Of a DNA stretch of 64,000 bases, positions 1 to 10,267 are shown piece by piece (position 1 is the first letter of the stretch; every line of letters starts with the position of its first letter). Position numbers and translations under genes: made by a program. Source of the DNA: Tetmemena sp. SeJ-2015 (lineage: Eukaryota > Ciliophora > Spirotrichea > Sporadotrichida > Oxytrichidae); assembly GCA_027382625.1 (NCBI GenBank), contig JAJKFJ010022081.1, positions 1 to 64,000 of the forward strand. Direction: 5' to 3'. Below the pieces are notes generated by a model. It did not search any database. It saw only the letters and a program-made list of their open reading frames with translations, and had not been told where the DNA came from.

Positions 1-1897
1 TTTGATTTTTGGGACATACTATAGCAGCTGAGATTTGCGGTGGAGGGGTCTCCACAAAGCAGGATGTTGATCTCTCCTCTGAATCTGCCTCTACCACTTT
101 AAGAGAACTCCTTGCTCACTCCTCCAAAGAGTTGACACAGAATACCCTTCTTCACATCTTGGTTCTCCCAGATACTTGGAGCAAGAGCATCCACTAAACG
201 ATCCACTACATTGGGGTCTCTTGAAAAGTTCTTGAATGCCTAGATCTAAGCTTCAGAGAAGTTTTCTTCCTTTTCTTCAGCAAGCCCTAAGTCATCTACG
301 GCCTGCTCATTGTCCTACTCCATCATTACATCCTTGCCGCTCTCTTTATTTGTGTCGACGTTGAGTCTCTTCTTGTCGACTTTGACGTAGTTTATGACAT
401 CAATATAAGTCCTGTACACGTTCTTGAGGATTCTCTAGTTGGGGTTCACTCTCACTCCCTGGGCCTTATAGATTCCAATTACCTCAACTCTATCACCAGG
501 CTTGACATAGTCCACAAAGTCTTCGTAGGCGCAAAGATGAACAGTGTAGGGAGTCTCTCCCTCTGGGACTGACTCAGGGATTTCTTGCATCTTGACGTGC
601 TGCTTATCTGAGAAGTAGCAGCTATTGTGTACAAGTTGATAAGTGTACTTGTTCTTGCAGTGCCCGCATGTATCTGGCCCCACGATCTTACCTCTTTGGA
701 TGAAATCCCTATGCTCGTTGTTGCAGCGGAAGCACTTGAAGCAGGCCTCTTTCATCTCAGGAATGACATCGGAGCAGCGAATGACAATACCCTTGATGGA
801 GATGAGCTTATCAATGTGCTTAGGCTCGAGGTCTCTCATGCGCTGATGCTATTTCAAGTTGAATGGGCGCACTTGGATGATAGGGTCCTAGTCACTATCC
901 TCCTGGTGAAGACCACTCACACTTTTACATCATTAGTAAGTTCTAATTATACAGTTTTTTTTAATCTATAATAAGTTTATTTTGATTGGCATAAAGGTTT
1001 TCCTTGAAGATAGCAGTGACAACGAGATCGAAGATGGGGATGATATCAGTGGGATACTGCTCGATCTGCTTGTAGAGGTTGACATCGTGCTCGTAGACAT
1101 GCTGGCAGTCCACATCCAGCACGTAGTTTTGAGTGAGTGCGATTTCATTCATGATCTCCATGTAGTAGGGCTTCTGGTCATAGCGCTCGCTGTTCTCATC
1201 CACGATCACGAACTGGGAGATGAAGCTCCTTAGTCTAGTCTGCACGTCGTTGGTGTTGATATTTGTGCCGAAGAGCACCTGGGTATTTGAGGAGGCCTCC
1301 ATTTGATTCATTCCCATAGCACTGAAAGAGGCAGCGTCTTGTCTTCCTCCAGTTAACTATTCAAAACGATTTAAGATAACTTTTCTTCATAAAATTGAGG
1401 CAAATATTATTCTGCAATCCAAATATTGCAAGAAAAGGCCAGATAGAAAGCTATTGAGTTCGATGAATACAACCATAGGCTCTCATAATTTGAAGTTTCC
1501 TGCTTAAAATTCAAACTACTTACTTGAGAGTTTTAATTTTGGGAAAAGAAATGAGGGGCTCTGAAAGAGTCCATTGCACCCAAGTGACCTCTCTTTCTGT
1601 TGTACTCACTCATCTAATTCTGCGTTTAAAGCACACTACATTCAGTTTAAATTCAACCCTTCTATAATATTTAGGAAAAGTTCTGCAAGAGGAATCCAGA
1701 TTTTCATCTTGCAACATGAATTCATAAATTTCAAAATTGATATCTCTCTTCCTTATAGCAAAAGTGGTTTTTGGGCTCAGATTATTGTGCATGAAGCTTT
1801 GAAGGTCACTTACGATTGGGAAAGTTCGTGTAAGTTAGATGCTTCATTGAACCTGACTTGTCTGTCTGATCCACTGGAGGAGTTTGGTTGTTGTTGC
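1..1897 (-). CDS. MCM4: MCM4 replicative helicase subunit (partial, C-terminal part off the left edge)
   Basis: Subunit of the MCM2-7 DNA helicase, acting in the nucleus at replication origins. Read on the minus strand with TAA/TAG as Gln. The 1317-961 part carries the MCM N-terminal domain ([11 protein letters not shown]...LYKQIEQYP). The 839-435 part carries the zinc-binding region with CFKC and CGHC pairs, then the OB-fold stretch [18 protein letters not shown] and [13 protein letters not shown], typical of MCM4 among the paralogues. Bases 434-1 run into the Walker A region GDPSTA. A GT..AG intron at 916-952 with a TACTAAT-like branch site joins the first two parts. The most likely start is the ATG at 1897 ([15 protein letters not shown]...), but 1320-1810 is not resolved and probably holds IESs. 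One base is missing after GDPSTA (about 25-30): the frame needed for KSQLLQYV is shifted. The AAA+ remainder lies outside the window. Confidence 0.88.
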
Positions 1898-2094
1898 ATG
1901 ATGGCGTTTATATTTTTTGCGCAAATTAAATTAATTATTGCATAAGACCGCAATATTGCATTATTGCAATACGCAGTGGACATACCTCTTGCATTTTGTT
2001 TCTTGCAACATCGATACTGCAACACAGGAAATATTTGTGAGGATTATATAGGGCTGGAAAATTTTAAATTTTTTGCAAATTAAATTATCTTTAA

Positions 2095-3952
2095 ATGGCA
2101 AAGTAGCAGCAACAATAGTAGTCTTACGCCTGGGAAAAGGTAAGTCATTGTTTCCCGCAATCTTGGATGTCTGAAGAATGAAAAGAGAATTTAAAATGCT
2201 TACTGACTCTGATTATAGGATATCTCAGCGCGCTGGAAGACACTAAAAGAAAATGATATAAGCAGTTTGTATGTGACTGACTAGGCGAAGAAACTGAAAA
2301 GGAAGGAAGCCATAGACCATTTATTTTAGGATGGTTGATTTTAATAAGTTGACCAGTTCAACTAATCGATAAAGAGGAAGTCCATGATCAGATATCTCAC
2401 GATAGTGATTGACTTCTCGAGTGCAGCCAAGAAGCAAGAAATGAGGCCTAATAGAGCCATCGTCATGAAGTCTCTCCTCTCTGTACCTATTTTAAGTTGT
2501 TTTTAATTATAACTTATAGAACTTCACGCTTGACTTTTTCGACCAGAACCCACTCTCTTGTCTAAGTTTTGTTGCCACCTTCAAAGAAAGAGCAGTCCTT
2601 CTCTCAAACTTCAACGACTCACCTTAAGATCACGTAAGAACTATTCTTAGCTAGGCTTCTTTTTAAATTCTATCTTATAGATCAACAACATTTATGGTTT
2701 CAGAGAACTTGAGGGGAACGCCTCACTCTAGAATTCACTTGAGCTCTGCCTTGAGAATTTCGCAACTGTGCCTTACTATGCAAAGAAAGAGGTGCTTGTT
2801 GTTTTCACGAGTATCACTAACTGCGACCCAGGAAACGTATTCGAAACTTTTGACCGCCTGAGGCAAAGCCATGTGAACGTGAGTGTCATCTCCTTGTCTG
2901 CGAGCATGTTCATCCTCCAGAGAGTTGCTTAGACTACAGGTGGTGAGTTCTTCCTTGCCAAAGATCAAACTCATTTCCAGGACTTACTTAAGGTATTAAT
3001 CGAAAATTTTATATCATCAGCTAAATTTGCTTGTAGAGGCTTTTGGTACCAAAAGAGCAAACTGAGGAGCATCTTTAATCCTTAGAAGAAGAGGAAAACT
3101 CACTAATTAAGATGGGCTTTCCTAAGAAGACAATTGTGAACATGCCAACTGTTTGCTCTTGCCACAATGAGCTCAGATTCGTAGTCTACATCTCTTAATA
3201 TTATTTAAGCATGATATGATATAATTTTATGATTATCATCTGTCCCAATTGCTCATCTTCTTCGTGTGAGCTTTCCTCATTTTGCAAAGTCTGCTCTATC
3301 TTTAAAATAACTCATAAGATTTTCCAAATGATCATGTTAGTGAGCGCTGTGCATCTGAGCAGGACCGCCCAGCACAATCGAACCCTCCCTAACTTCATAA
3401 CTATCGCCGACTATTTAAAAGTATAGGTTCAAAAAGATCAAGCGAATGAGGGAAACGGAGTTTAAGATCACCACCTGCACTCAGAATAGTCAAAAATTAA
3501 AGCTAATCCTAATGGAGATGTCACAATGAGAGATGAAACAGATCATATTTAAATACTCTAAGTTTTCTTTTGCTTTTGATCATTTAAGCGGATTAGCACA
3601 CAAAGAAACAGGAGGTTAATTATCGCAGAATGTAAACATGAATATGCTAAGCTAGGGCAGCACCTAGAATTATTTTATGAATGGGGGTGAAGGAGCAGGT
3701 AGCTTACAAAGCTTGATAGACATGGAGAAAGTAAATCGTATAATGCCTATGAACTGCATGCAGACTGTTGCTTCAGTGTTGGCAGGGAGTAGGGATTTCT
3801 ACTATTGCAGTGGCTGCTCTAAGAAGCTGATAGATTTGAGTTTCGACAATAAAGATGTTGTAATCTGCACCCTTTGTCAAAAATTTTACTGCTTAGACTG
3901 TGACATATTCATTCATGAAACCCTCCTCAGCTGTCCCACTTGCTCTGTTTGA
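2095..3952 (+). CDS. SSL1: TFIIH core subunit p44 / SSL1
   Basis: Structural subunit of TFIIH, which opens promoters and works in nucleotide-excision repair, in the nucleus. The start MAKQQQQQQSYAWEK mixes CAG, CAA and TAG for glutamine. A von Willebrand A-like domain follows (MIRYLTIVIDFSSAAKK, then VLVVFTSITNCDPGN). Next are a cysteine region (CPNCSSSSCEL...FCKVC) and the C-terminal RING-like C4 zinc domain CSGCSKKL...CTLCQKFYCLDCDIF...CPTC, ending at TGA 3950-3952. Four GT..AG introns read cleanly: 2140-2218, 2483-2519, 2634-2680 and 2993-3036. Two IESs lie in the cysteine region (3194-3241, 3301-3333). A TGA in frame near 2331 marks one more junction that I could not place, and 3430-3680 is Asn/Asp-rich with a TGA near 3580. 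Product call is firm; exact MDS structure is partial. Confidence 0.9.
3194..3241 (+). other. IES 48 bp, pointer ATCT, in SSL1
   Basis: ATCT occurs at 3190-3193 and 3238-3241. The insert is AT-rich, has no GT..AG ends and contains an in-frame TGA. Deleting it joins FVVYI to CPNC, which is the expected zinc-finger sequence. Confidence 0.85.
3301..3333 (+). other. Probable IES 33 bp, pointer ATC, in SSL1
   Basis: ATC at 3298-3300 and 3331-3333 flank an AT-rich 33-base insert. Removal gives CKVCSIMLVSAVHLSRT, matching the spacing of the p44 family. The insert is a multiple of three without TGA, so a genuine 11-residue insertion cannot be excluded. Confidence 0.55.
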
Positions 3953-4182
3953 TCATGAAGTAAATAATGTAATTGAAGATTGAAAGCAACTCTATTTTAA
4001 CTTACTTTCATCACAACTTAGATCAATTCAAGCTAAGAGCTTTTTCATTTATATAAGCAAAGATTATCATTTGTGAGGAGTGAGTATCAAAATAATGAAA
4101 AATTGTGATTCACAGCACTAGATTAAAAGCTAAATAAAAATATATCTCTCCCGAACAATAAAATAAATTAAAAGACTCATAA

Positions 4183-6785
4183 AATGCAAAATCCTCATTC
4201 ACTCTTACACATATTTAATTATATAACTTCTTAATTCACTAGCAGAGTCGCCTGACGCACGAATCAGAGCAGGCAATTTAAATTAGGACTTGTTCCAATC
4301 TCCAGGTGTGATACAAAGTTTCCCAAACAGTCAATAAGCGTAGCTCAAAAGTGCTTTTCAGAATAACACTCTCCCTTATCAGCTTTCATAAAAAGCTCAG
4401 AAGGAAATTCGCCTTTCAAAGAGCCAAAAGCCAAAGACAAGAAACTAATAAAATACAATTGGAAAGTAACAATCAGAAGGCTTTAGCATTTCCAAATCAG
4501 GATTAAATTTTGATCATAAATGTTTATAAAGGCAATTATAGAAGCCAGTACGACTATCAAAACACAGAAGTGTCCGGAATCGGATATCGGGGCTTAGGGG
4601 GTGAGGGCGGTGAGAGTATCACAAATTTTACATCTTAATATAATAAAGCTCAAGTCAGTTAGATTCCCGGAGAGCCGAAATACTTCCCATTGAAATTGAG
4701 AACTTAATTTTTTAAGATATTAAAATGTGTCTTCCAAAGCTTTAAATCTAGCTAGAGTCCATATTTAATGAGATAGGGCGAGAGCAGTAACAGCAAGAAG
4801 TTTGGAATAAGCAGCGGAGGCGCTAACTTAGGACAGTTCCATAACTTATCTACCGACTAAGCTCACAAAGTGAGTGAGAGCAGGGATGCAGAGCAGTTAA
4901 GATTTCAAACACTTTCTGACTAGCTGGCTTCAAACCCAGGTAGCTACTATAATAAAGAGATTCTTTATAGAGTTTAGGGAAACGGTTTTGTGAACAAGAA
5001 AGGTGGAGAGTTGAAATATTAAAACCTAAATAGCTAATCTTCTGTGATCCCTGCAACTACCATCCACTCTTATCATTTAAATAGCTTTTGAGTGTCATGC
5101 GCTTATAATTAATTCATGATCGTCAGTCAGTCCAGAGCTCCCAGAGGTATTAAGTTATAGCAAACAACTCAGGCAGGTAAGAACAGAGAGACAAGAGCCA
5201 AAACTTACAGAATTAGCATTCAAAATCTTATCAGCAGTCCATTCAACAACATCTAAGAGTTGGGGGTATTGCCGTTAGGGCTACCAAAGATCTTTAAGAA
5301 CAGTAAACTGCAAACATTCAACTTAATAATTAGCAGGAGCCTGTCAACAACAAGTTTGAGAAACTTACTAGTAAATTTGAAAAGACAACGATCAACGGAT
5401 TCACCTTGCTTAGTGAGGCAATCAAAGTTTAAAATCAGGAGCAAGAGGAGCAACTGAGAGTTATTAAAGAAGCGAGGAATGTTTTGGAATCTTCAGCCAT
5501 TCACAGCCGATCTCCTCTGATAATAGGGGTTAAATCTTCCCAAGCTATGGCCTAAATTAGTAACTAGAAAGCGTATAATAAGAGCGTATACTCGGACAAT
5601 AAATATTTCAATCTGCCAAACGATCCTGTGTTTGTTCAAATGAAGTAAGATAACAACAACCTTCGAAGTGTTATTCCATTTAATGAGAGTGAGGCAAATC
5701 AGTCCATTAGAATACAAGAATTAGGGAATAAGTCAAGAATAATCAATTGCCTATCCTTATTTCTTATATATATTGTGCTTTTAAGAAATTACTCTAGTAC
5801 TTATAACAAGACCAATAGTGTGAGATAAAACGAGTATACCTCTAAGTCCAGTCAGTCTAAATAGCCATAATCAAACTCCCTCCTTCTGAACATTTTGAAT
5901 CTTAAGCAGCTCAAAGGTTCGGACTCTATTCACGAAAGCTCTCCTGATAAGTAAAGCATAGTAGCTTCAAGCGTCATTAACTCAAATAAGATAGAGAGCA
6001 TGGATAAATTCTTCAAGAAGAGAAAGGTTGTGCCTGATTTCTAGGCGAACTAACAAAATCGTTAGATTATAGCAAACCTAAAATGAATTTGCTTTTAAGT
6101 TCTAATAGTTTCATAAACTTGAGGATGTCTAGAAACAACATGGCTAGCTATCCCATGATATTCAGTCAAATGGAAGTAACCCACATACTCAAACTTACTC
6201 AGAGCCTTTCTATCGTTCTAATGCTGCTGATACAAACACTTAGAACCTTAATTAAACTCTATCTTAGCACAATGATTCTCAGAGCAACAACCCTTATTCA
6301 AAGGAGCTGGGGAACTCTTTCTCAAACACTAGGAAATCTTTTCTGGACTAGCAGTAGAAGACTCTTCTTGAGAAGATGGGCGTGAAAAATTCGTACTACC
6401 AACCTGGAGATACAAGCAAAAGTTTTCTTGAGTAGCACAACCTCAGTTAGCACTCTTTGAGGATGGAAAAGTCCTAAGAGAGTCATATCATAGCAAGAGT
6501 TTCATTTACCAGAGTAAGACAACGGAAAAGGAAAAGACTAGCGTTTTTTCTCCTTATCATTAAGGGGCCTCAACTTCCAATATTTCACCAATCCAACCAA
6601 GAAACTTAAATAATTTCTATGTTTAATTTAGTAAGATAGATCCAAGAAAATTGAACATCTACGAAAAGAAGGAGATTGAGTTTAAGAAGGTTTATGAAGA
6701 GAAACTTTCTCATCTGAGGAAGCAGGACGGCTCTATGTCTAAATTTCCTGAATATAAGAAGCCCGCCTACACCATATAATCATGA
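4183..6785 (+). CDS. Ser/Asn/Gln-rich hypothetical protein
   Basis: Not recognised. Begins MQNPHSLAESPDARIR once the 4204-4240 IES is removed. It continues through a Gly-rich patch (GIGYRGLGGEGGES) after the 4502-4532 IES, then a more regular, helix-like stretch around 5330-5700 (NKFEKLTSKFEKTTING, later EEQLRVIKEARNVLESS). A Ser/Asn/Gln-rich segment follows at 6090-6500, and the C terminus (IYEKKEIEFKKVYEEKLSHL...PEYKKPAYT) ends at TGA 6783-6785. Several frame changes (near 5150-5270, 5730-5890, 6050-6090, 6560-6620) imply further IESs not placed here. No catalytic motif, signal peptide or membrane segment is seen. It sits alone between SSL1 and the oxidase gene, all on the plus strand. One gene is inferred from the same strand and the lack of a convincing internal end; it could be two. 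Confidence 0.6.
4204..4240 (+). other. IES 37 bp, pointer CACT
   Basis: CACT at 4200-4203 and 4237-4240. Without removal the frame hits TGA after about 23 codons. With removal it stays open for over 90 codons from the ATG at 4183. Confidence 0.8.
4502..4532 (+). other. IES 31 bp, pointer AGG
   Basis: AGG at 4499-4501 and 4530-4532 bound an AT-rich insert. Excision joins SISKSG to NYRSQYDYQNTEVSG and continues in the open downstream frame. Confidence 0.7.
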
Positions 6786-7191
6786 AAAATCAATAAAGCA
6801 ATTTAAAATTTATAAACTAAATATATCTCAAAATGTTATAACCCTCTTGAATTACAGCTTTAATTGCATATGTCATCACTTTAAATAAAATATATATTTC
6901 ATGATCTATATTGATTATTATAATTTTTATCTCATTAAAAGTGCATAGAATATATTATGAGCGAGTTTTAGTAGATGATATAAAAGCCTATTATATATAT
7001 AACTCTTCCAGGGTGCTTAATTCTGCTAATCTAATCTTAATCTTAATAATTTTTATCTTTCACTTTATAGATTACTCTGAGCTTTAAATAGCCGCCCTCA
7101 TATCTTTATAATCCTTAATTAGAATTAGAAACATATACGTATTAAGTTTTTTCACGTCAAAAGATTTTCAACCTACAATCCTCATATTGAA
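6786..7191. other. AT-rich intergenic spacer
   Basis: About 400 bases between the TGA of the upstream gene and the ATG of the acyl-CoA oxidase. Very AT-rich with runs such as TATATATA; no open frame, repeat or RNA seen. It would contain the chromosome-end sites of both flanking genes, but no telomeric C4A4 repeat is present, as expected for germline DNA. Confidence 0.6.
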
Positions 7192-9215
7192 ATGCAAATA
7201 TCAACAACACTACCTGCTTTTAACAAGCAAGAATTCGCAGACAACATCTTCGGAGATAAAGTGGAGAAGAGAGCAAAGTGGATGGAGGTCCTAAAGGATC
7301 CAGTCTTCATCCCCAAGTATAACGTCAGTCTTGATGAGTGATCATAACTTTATGACTGTACATAATTTGCTTATGAGATGAGACAAGAGATGATGCCTAC
7401 AAGGTGCTTAGCAAAGTGACTTCTTCAAACCTTGTGTCAGTGACTAACTTCATAAACGACCCCACTAACATATTCACAGCTCACGAATTCCTTGGCTAGG
7501 TTGCCCCTTCTGCAGGCACTAAGTTCACAGTGCAATTCAACTTGTTTGGAGGCACTGTCGTCGGTTTGAGCACTGATCGTCACAAGCCTTTCTTCCCTAA
7601 GATAGATAACCTCTCTGTGATGGGATGCTTCTGCTTGACGGAGCTTGGATATGGAAATAACGCCGTCAAGATGGAAACAACAGTAGAGTATGACGAGAGC
7701 ACCAAGGAGTTCATAGTTAACACTCCTACTACTCTCAGTCAGAAATATTGGATCACCAACTCAGTTTGATCTATTAACATTTAATTGTGAAGACTGAGTT
7801 TTAATTTGCCATGCCAATCATGCTGTGATCTTTGGACAAACTATTGTCAAGGGAAAGAATGAGGGTGTCAACGCTTTCCTTGTAAGAATTAGAGATGACC
7901 AGGGAAAGACCCTTCCAGGTGTCACTATTGTTGATATGGGAGTTAAGCTTGGCCTTAACGGAGTGGATAATGGAGCTTTATTCTTTAAGAACGTTAGAAC
8001 TCCTAGGAGCTTACATGCTCAACAAATATAGTGACGTCGATGAAAATGGAGTATTCCATTCTGAGACTCAGAACATTCCTTCTCGCTTCTTCAAAGTCAC
8101 AGAGAGACTTGTTTCAGGTAGACTTTGCATCGCTTCACTCGCTATGGGAGGAGCCAGGAGTTGCCTCTATATAGGCTTTATAATATGATTCAATATGTAT
8201 TTAAGGCATTAAGTATGCTATGCAGAGACTGGGAGTGGGCAGTTCTGGAAACAGCGACACCCCTATCTTTAATTATCAACTTCAATAGTTCACAAGTTAA
8301 TTATTTAAAGAGACCCACTTTATATAATAGAACGCCTTATTGCCACTCCTAGCCAGATCTATTGCGATAAACATGCACCATAATAGAGTCAAGGAAATTT
8401 TCGCTTAACCCGAGGGAAGAGAGCATGAAGTACTTATGATGTGCTGCATCGATAAGTGTCTTGTTGTTTGGAATATGGAGAAGGTCATCACCACTTGCAG
8501 AGAGCGATCAGGTGGCCAAGGCTTCCTGGCTTGTAATAGGTTTGGCGACTATTTGTCCATGGCACATGCTGCTATGACCGCTGAAGGAGATAACAGAGTC
8601 CTCATGGTAAAGATAGTCAAAGATATGATGACAAATATCCAGCTCAAGAAATCTGCCCTTCCAAAGCTCCAATTTTGCCCCAAGAACCAGCTTGCTACTT
8701 TCTAAGATATCTCAACCCTAGAGATCTTGCTTGACCTTCTTAAGTACAAGGAAGTCACTCTTTTCAATTAGCTTATCTCCACAATGCACCAGAAGACCAA
8801 GGTTGAGAAAATTCCCTCCTTCAATGTCATGATGTACGAAGTGTCAGACCTTATGCAGGGAGTTGCTTTCGCCTATGGTGAAAGACAGACTTTGCAATTC
8901 TGCATCGACAACATGGCAAAGACTAAGTGCTCTAACTTGAGCAAAGTTTACGACACCATTTACAGAATCTATGGTCTTGATATCATTCAGAGAGACCTTG
9001 GTTTCTATCTCACTGAAGGAGTCGTAAGTCCTCAGGCAGCAAAGATTGCTCAGGGTACTCTTTAAATCCTCATCAAGAAATTAGCATCAGTGACTAATGA
9101 TATCATTGAAAACATGAACGTCCCAACTCATGCTCTCTATACTCCCATCGCTGGGGATTATGTCAAGTACAACGAGGAGCCTCATCTTGGAGAAGTAATT
9201 AATGCAAAGCTTTGA
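7192..9215 (+). CDS. ACOX: Peroxisomal acyl-CoA oxidase
   Basis: Flavoenzyme of the first step of peroxisomal fatty-acid beta-oxidation (acyl-CoA to trans-2-enoyl-CoA with H2O2). Starts MQISTTLPAFNKQEF. The acyl-CoA dehydrogenase/oxidase middle domain is clear (CFCLTELGYGNNAVKMET, then YWITNSVCHANHAVIFGQ). It is followed by VDNGALFFKNVRTPR and the helical C-terminal domains (CRERSGGQGFLACNRFGDYL). The protein ends in AKL, a PTS1 peroxisomal targeting signal, just before TGA 9213-9215. Four IESs were resolved (7339-7382, 7769-7808, 8177-8217, 8289-8340). After excision the length is about 640-650 residues, normal for the family. One extra base near 8003-8010 shifts the frame between RTPR and MLNKYSDVDENG; no pointer repeat explains it. 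Confidence 0.93.
7339..7382 (+). other. IES 44 bp, pointer GATGAG, in ACOX
   Basis: GATGAG at 7333-7338 and 7377-7382. The insert begins with an in-frame TGA. Excision joins NVSLDE to TRDDAYKVLSKV. Confidence 0.88.
7769..7808 (+). other. IES 40 bp, pointer TTTG, in ACOX
   Basis: TTTG at 7765-7768 and 7805-7808. Excision gives YWITNSVCHANHAVIF, the conserved oxidase block. An alternative repeat, GTTT (7764/7798), also restores frame but leaves two extra residues, so TTTG is preferred. Confidence 0.85.
8177..8217 (+). other. IES 41 bp, pointer AGGC, in ACOX
   Basis: AGGC at 8173-8176 and 8214-8217. Excision joins RSCLYIG to IKYAMQRLGVG, as in other oxidases. Confidence 0.88.
8289..8340 (+). 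other. IES 52 bp, pointer AATAG, in ACOX
   Basis: AATAG at 8284-8288 and 8336-8340. Excision joins FNYQLQQ to NALLPLLARS; the second glutamine is a TAG codon formed by the pointer itself. Confidence 0.9.
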
Positions 9216-9449
9216 AAGGTAAACTTTCCGAGCTTCACTTCTATTCGAGGGTGGAAGAAGAATTGTATTAAATTTAATTCTATCAAACTTATTTTGAAGG
9301 TATTATAGCAAACATTATTTATTATACCTTAGCCTGACATATCAATTTATAAGGAAAGAAATGACCCCTATAAGGTGCTTTCAAATAGAATTAAAACAAG
9401 GGCTATGATTAAAAGATAATTTATACGTTTCTAATAAATTTGCTTTAAA

Positions 9450-10208
9450 ATGATGGTAGAACATAAGTATTTAGACAAGAATGTGAAAATCCTTGAGAGA
9501 TTTTTTGATCCATTACACATAAGGTTGAGAGTCATGCCAGTATCAAGGGCTCCTTTAATTTAAGGAAAGAATTCTGACTATTATTTCCTTGAGGGATCTA
9601 AGCTTTCCCTTAAAGGTGAGTTTACAAAAGCTATTGAGCAGCTTAAAAAAGGACTAGAGTTGAAAAACACCCATTTCCTGTGTCGCTTTAACTTAGCAGT
9701 TCTTGAATTTAAACTTGGACTTTTGTAAGAGGCTACAAATGACTTTTAGTAAATAGTTAAGCTCATTGGTTTGAGGGAGCCAGCTGCAGCTTATAATCTT
9801 GCTATCTGCTTTTGCTAAAACGGTCAATACTCAGAAGCTCTCAAGCTGTGCATTGAAGTAATAGAGTCGATTTTGAAGAAATAGAACAAGCAATAGTAGT
9901 AGGCACAATTCCTTGAATCTTGGAGCTACATAAACAAGCAATAACAGTTTCAATCAACAAGATGCTAATGGTGGTCAAGGGTATAGAATAGTTTTGTTGA
10001 TAAGGAACTGCTAGAGGATACTTACAAGCTGAAGGGCATTTGCGCTTTCAGGATGGGCAATGCCTTTGAATCTATAAAGAGCTTTAATTTTGCTAACAAG
10101 TACAAGCGAGACTTAGCTGAGGAAAGGAGAGGCTCAATTCTAGCAAAGTTAAGCCTCCTTAAGGCAAAGAGCTTGACAGCATCTACATACAATTTTAAAT
10201 ATTAATGA
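9450..10208 (+). CDS. TPR-repeat protein
   Basis: A single uninterrupted frame of about 252 codons (TAA/TAG as Gln), MMVEHKYLDKNVKILERF to SLTASTYNFKYQ, TGA at 10206-10208. It contains tetratricopeptide-like helical pairs: LKGEFTKAIEQLKKGLELKN, then FNLAVLEFKLGLLQEATNDF, then YNLAICFCQNGQYSEALKL, and later LKGICAFRMGNAFESIKSF. TPRs mediate protein contacts; the partner is unknown. It lies immediately upstream of, and in the same direction as, the cyclic-nucleotide-binding gene. The 10205 ATG of that region overlaps this stop, so this could be the N-terminal part of one larger protein joined by an unplaced IES. Confidence 0.7.
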
Positions 10209-10267
10209 TTAATAAAAATGACTTGCCTTATTTTAAACATAGGGCTGTTCATTGAAGGAGACCAAGC

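Noticed and set aside
8000..8015. Programmed +1 frameshift in the oxidase
   Set aside because: No AAA-TAA or similar shift site as used in Euplotes; a single-base error or lesion is simpler.
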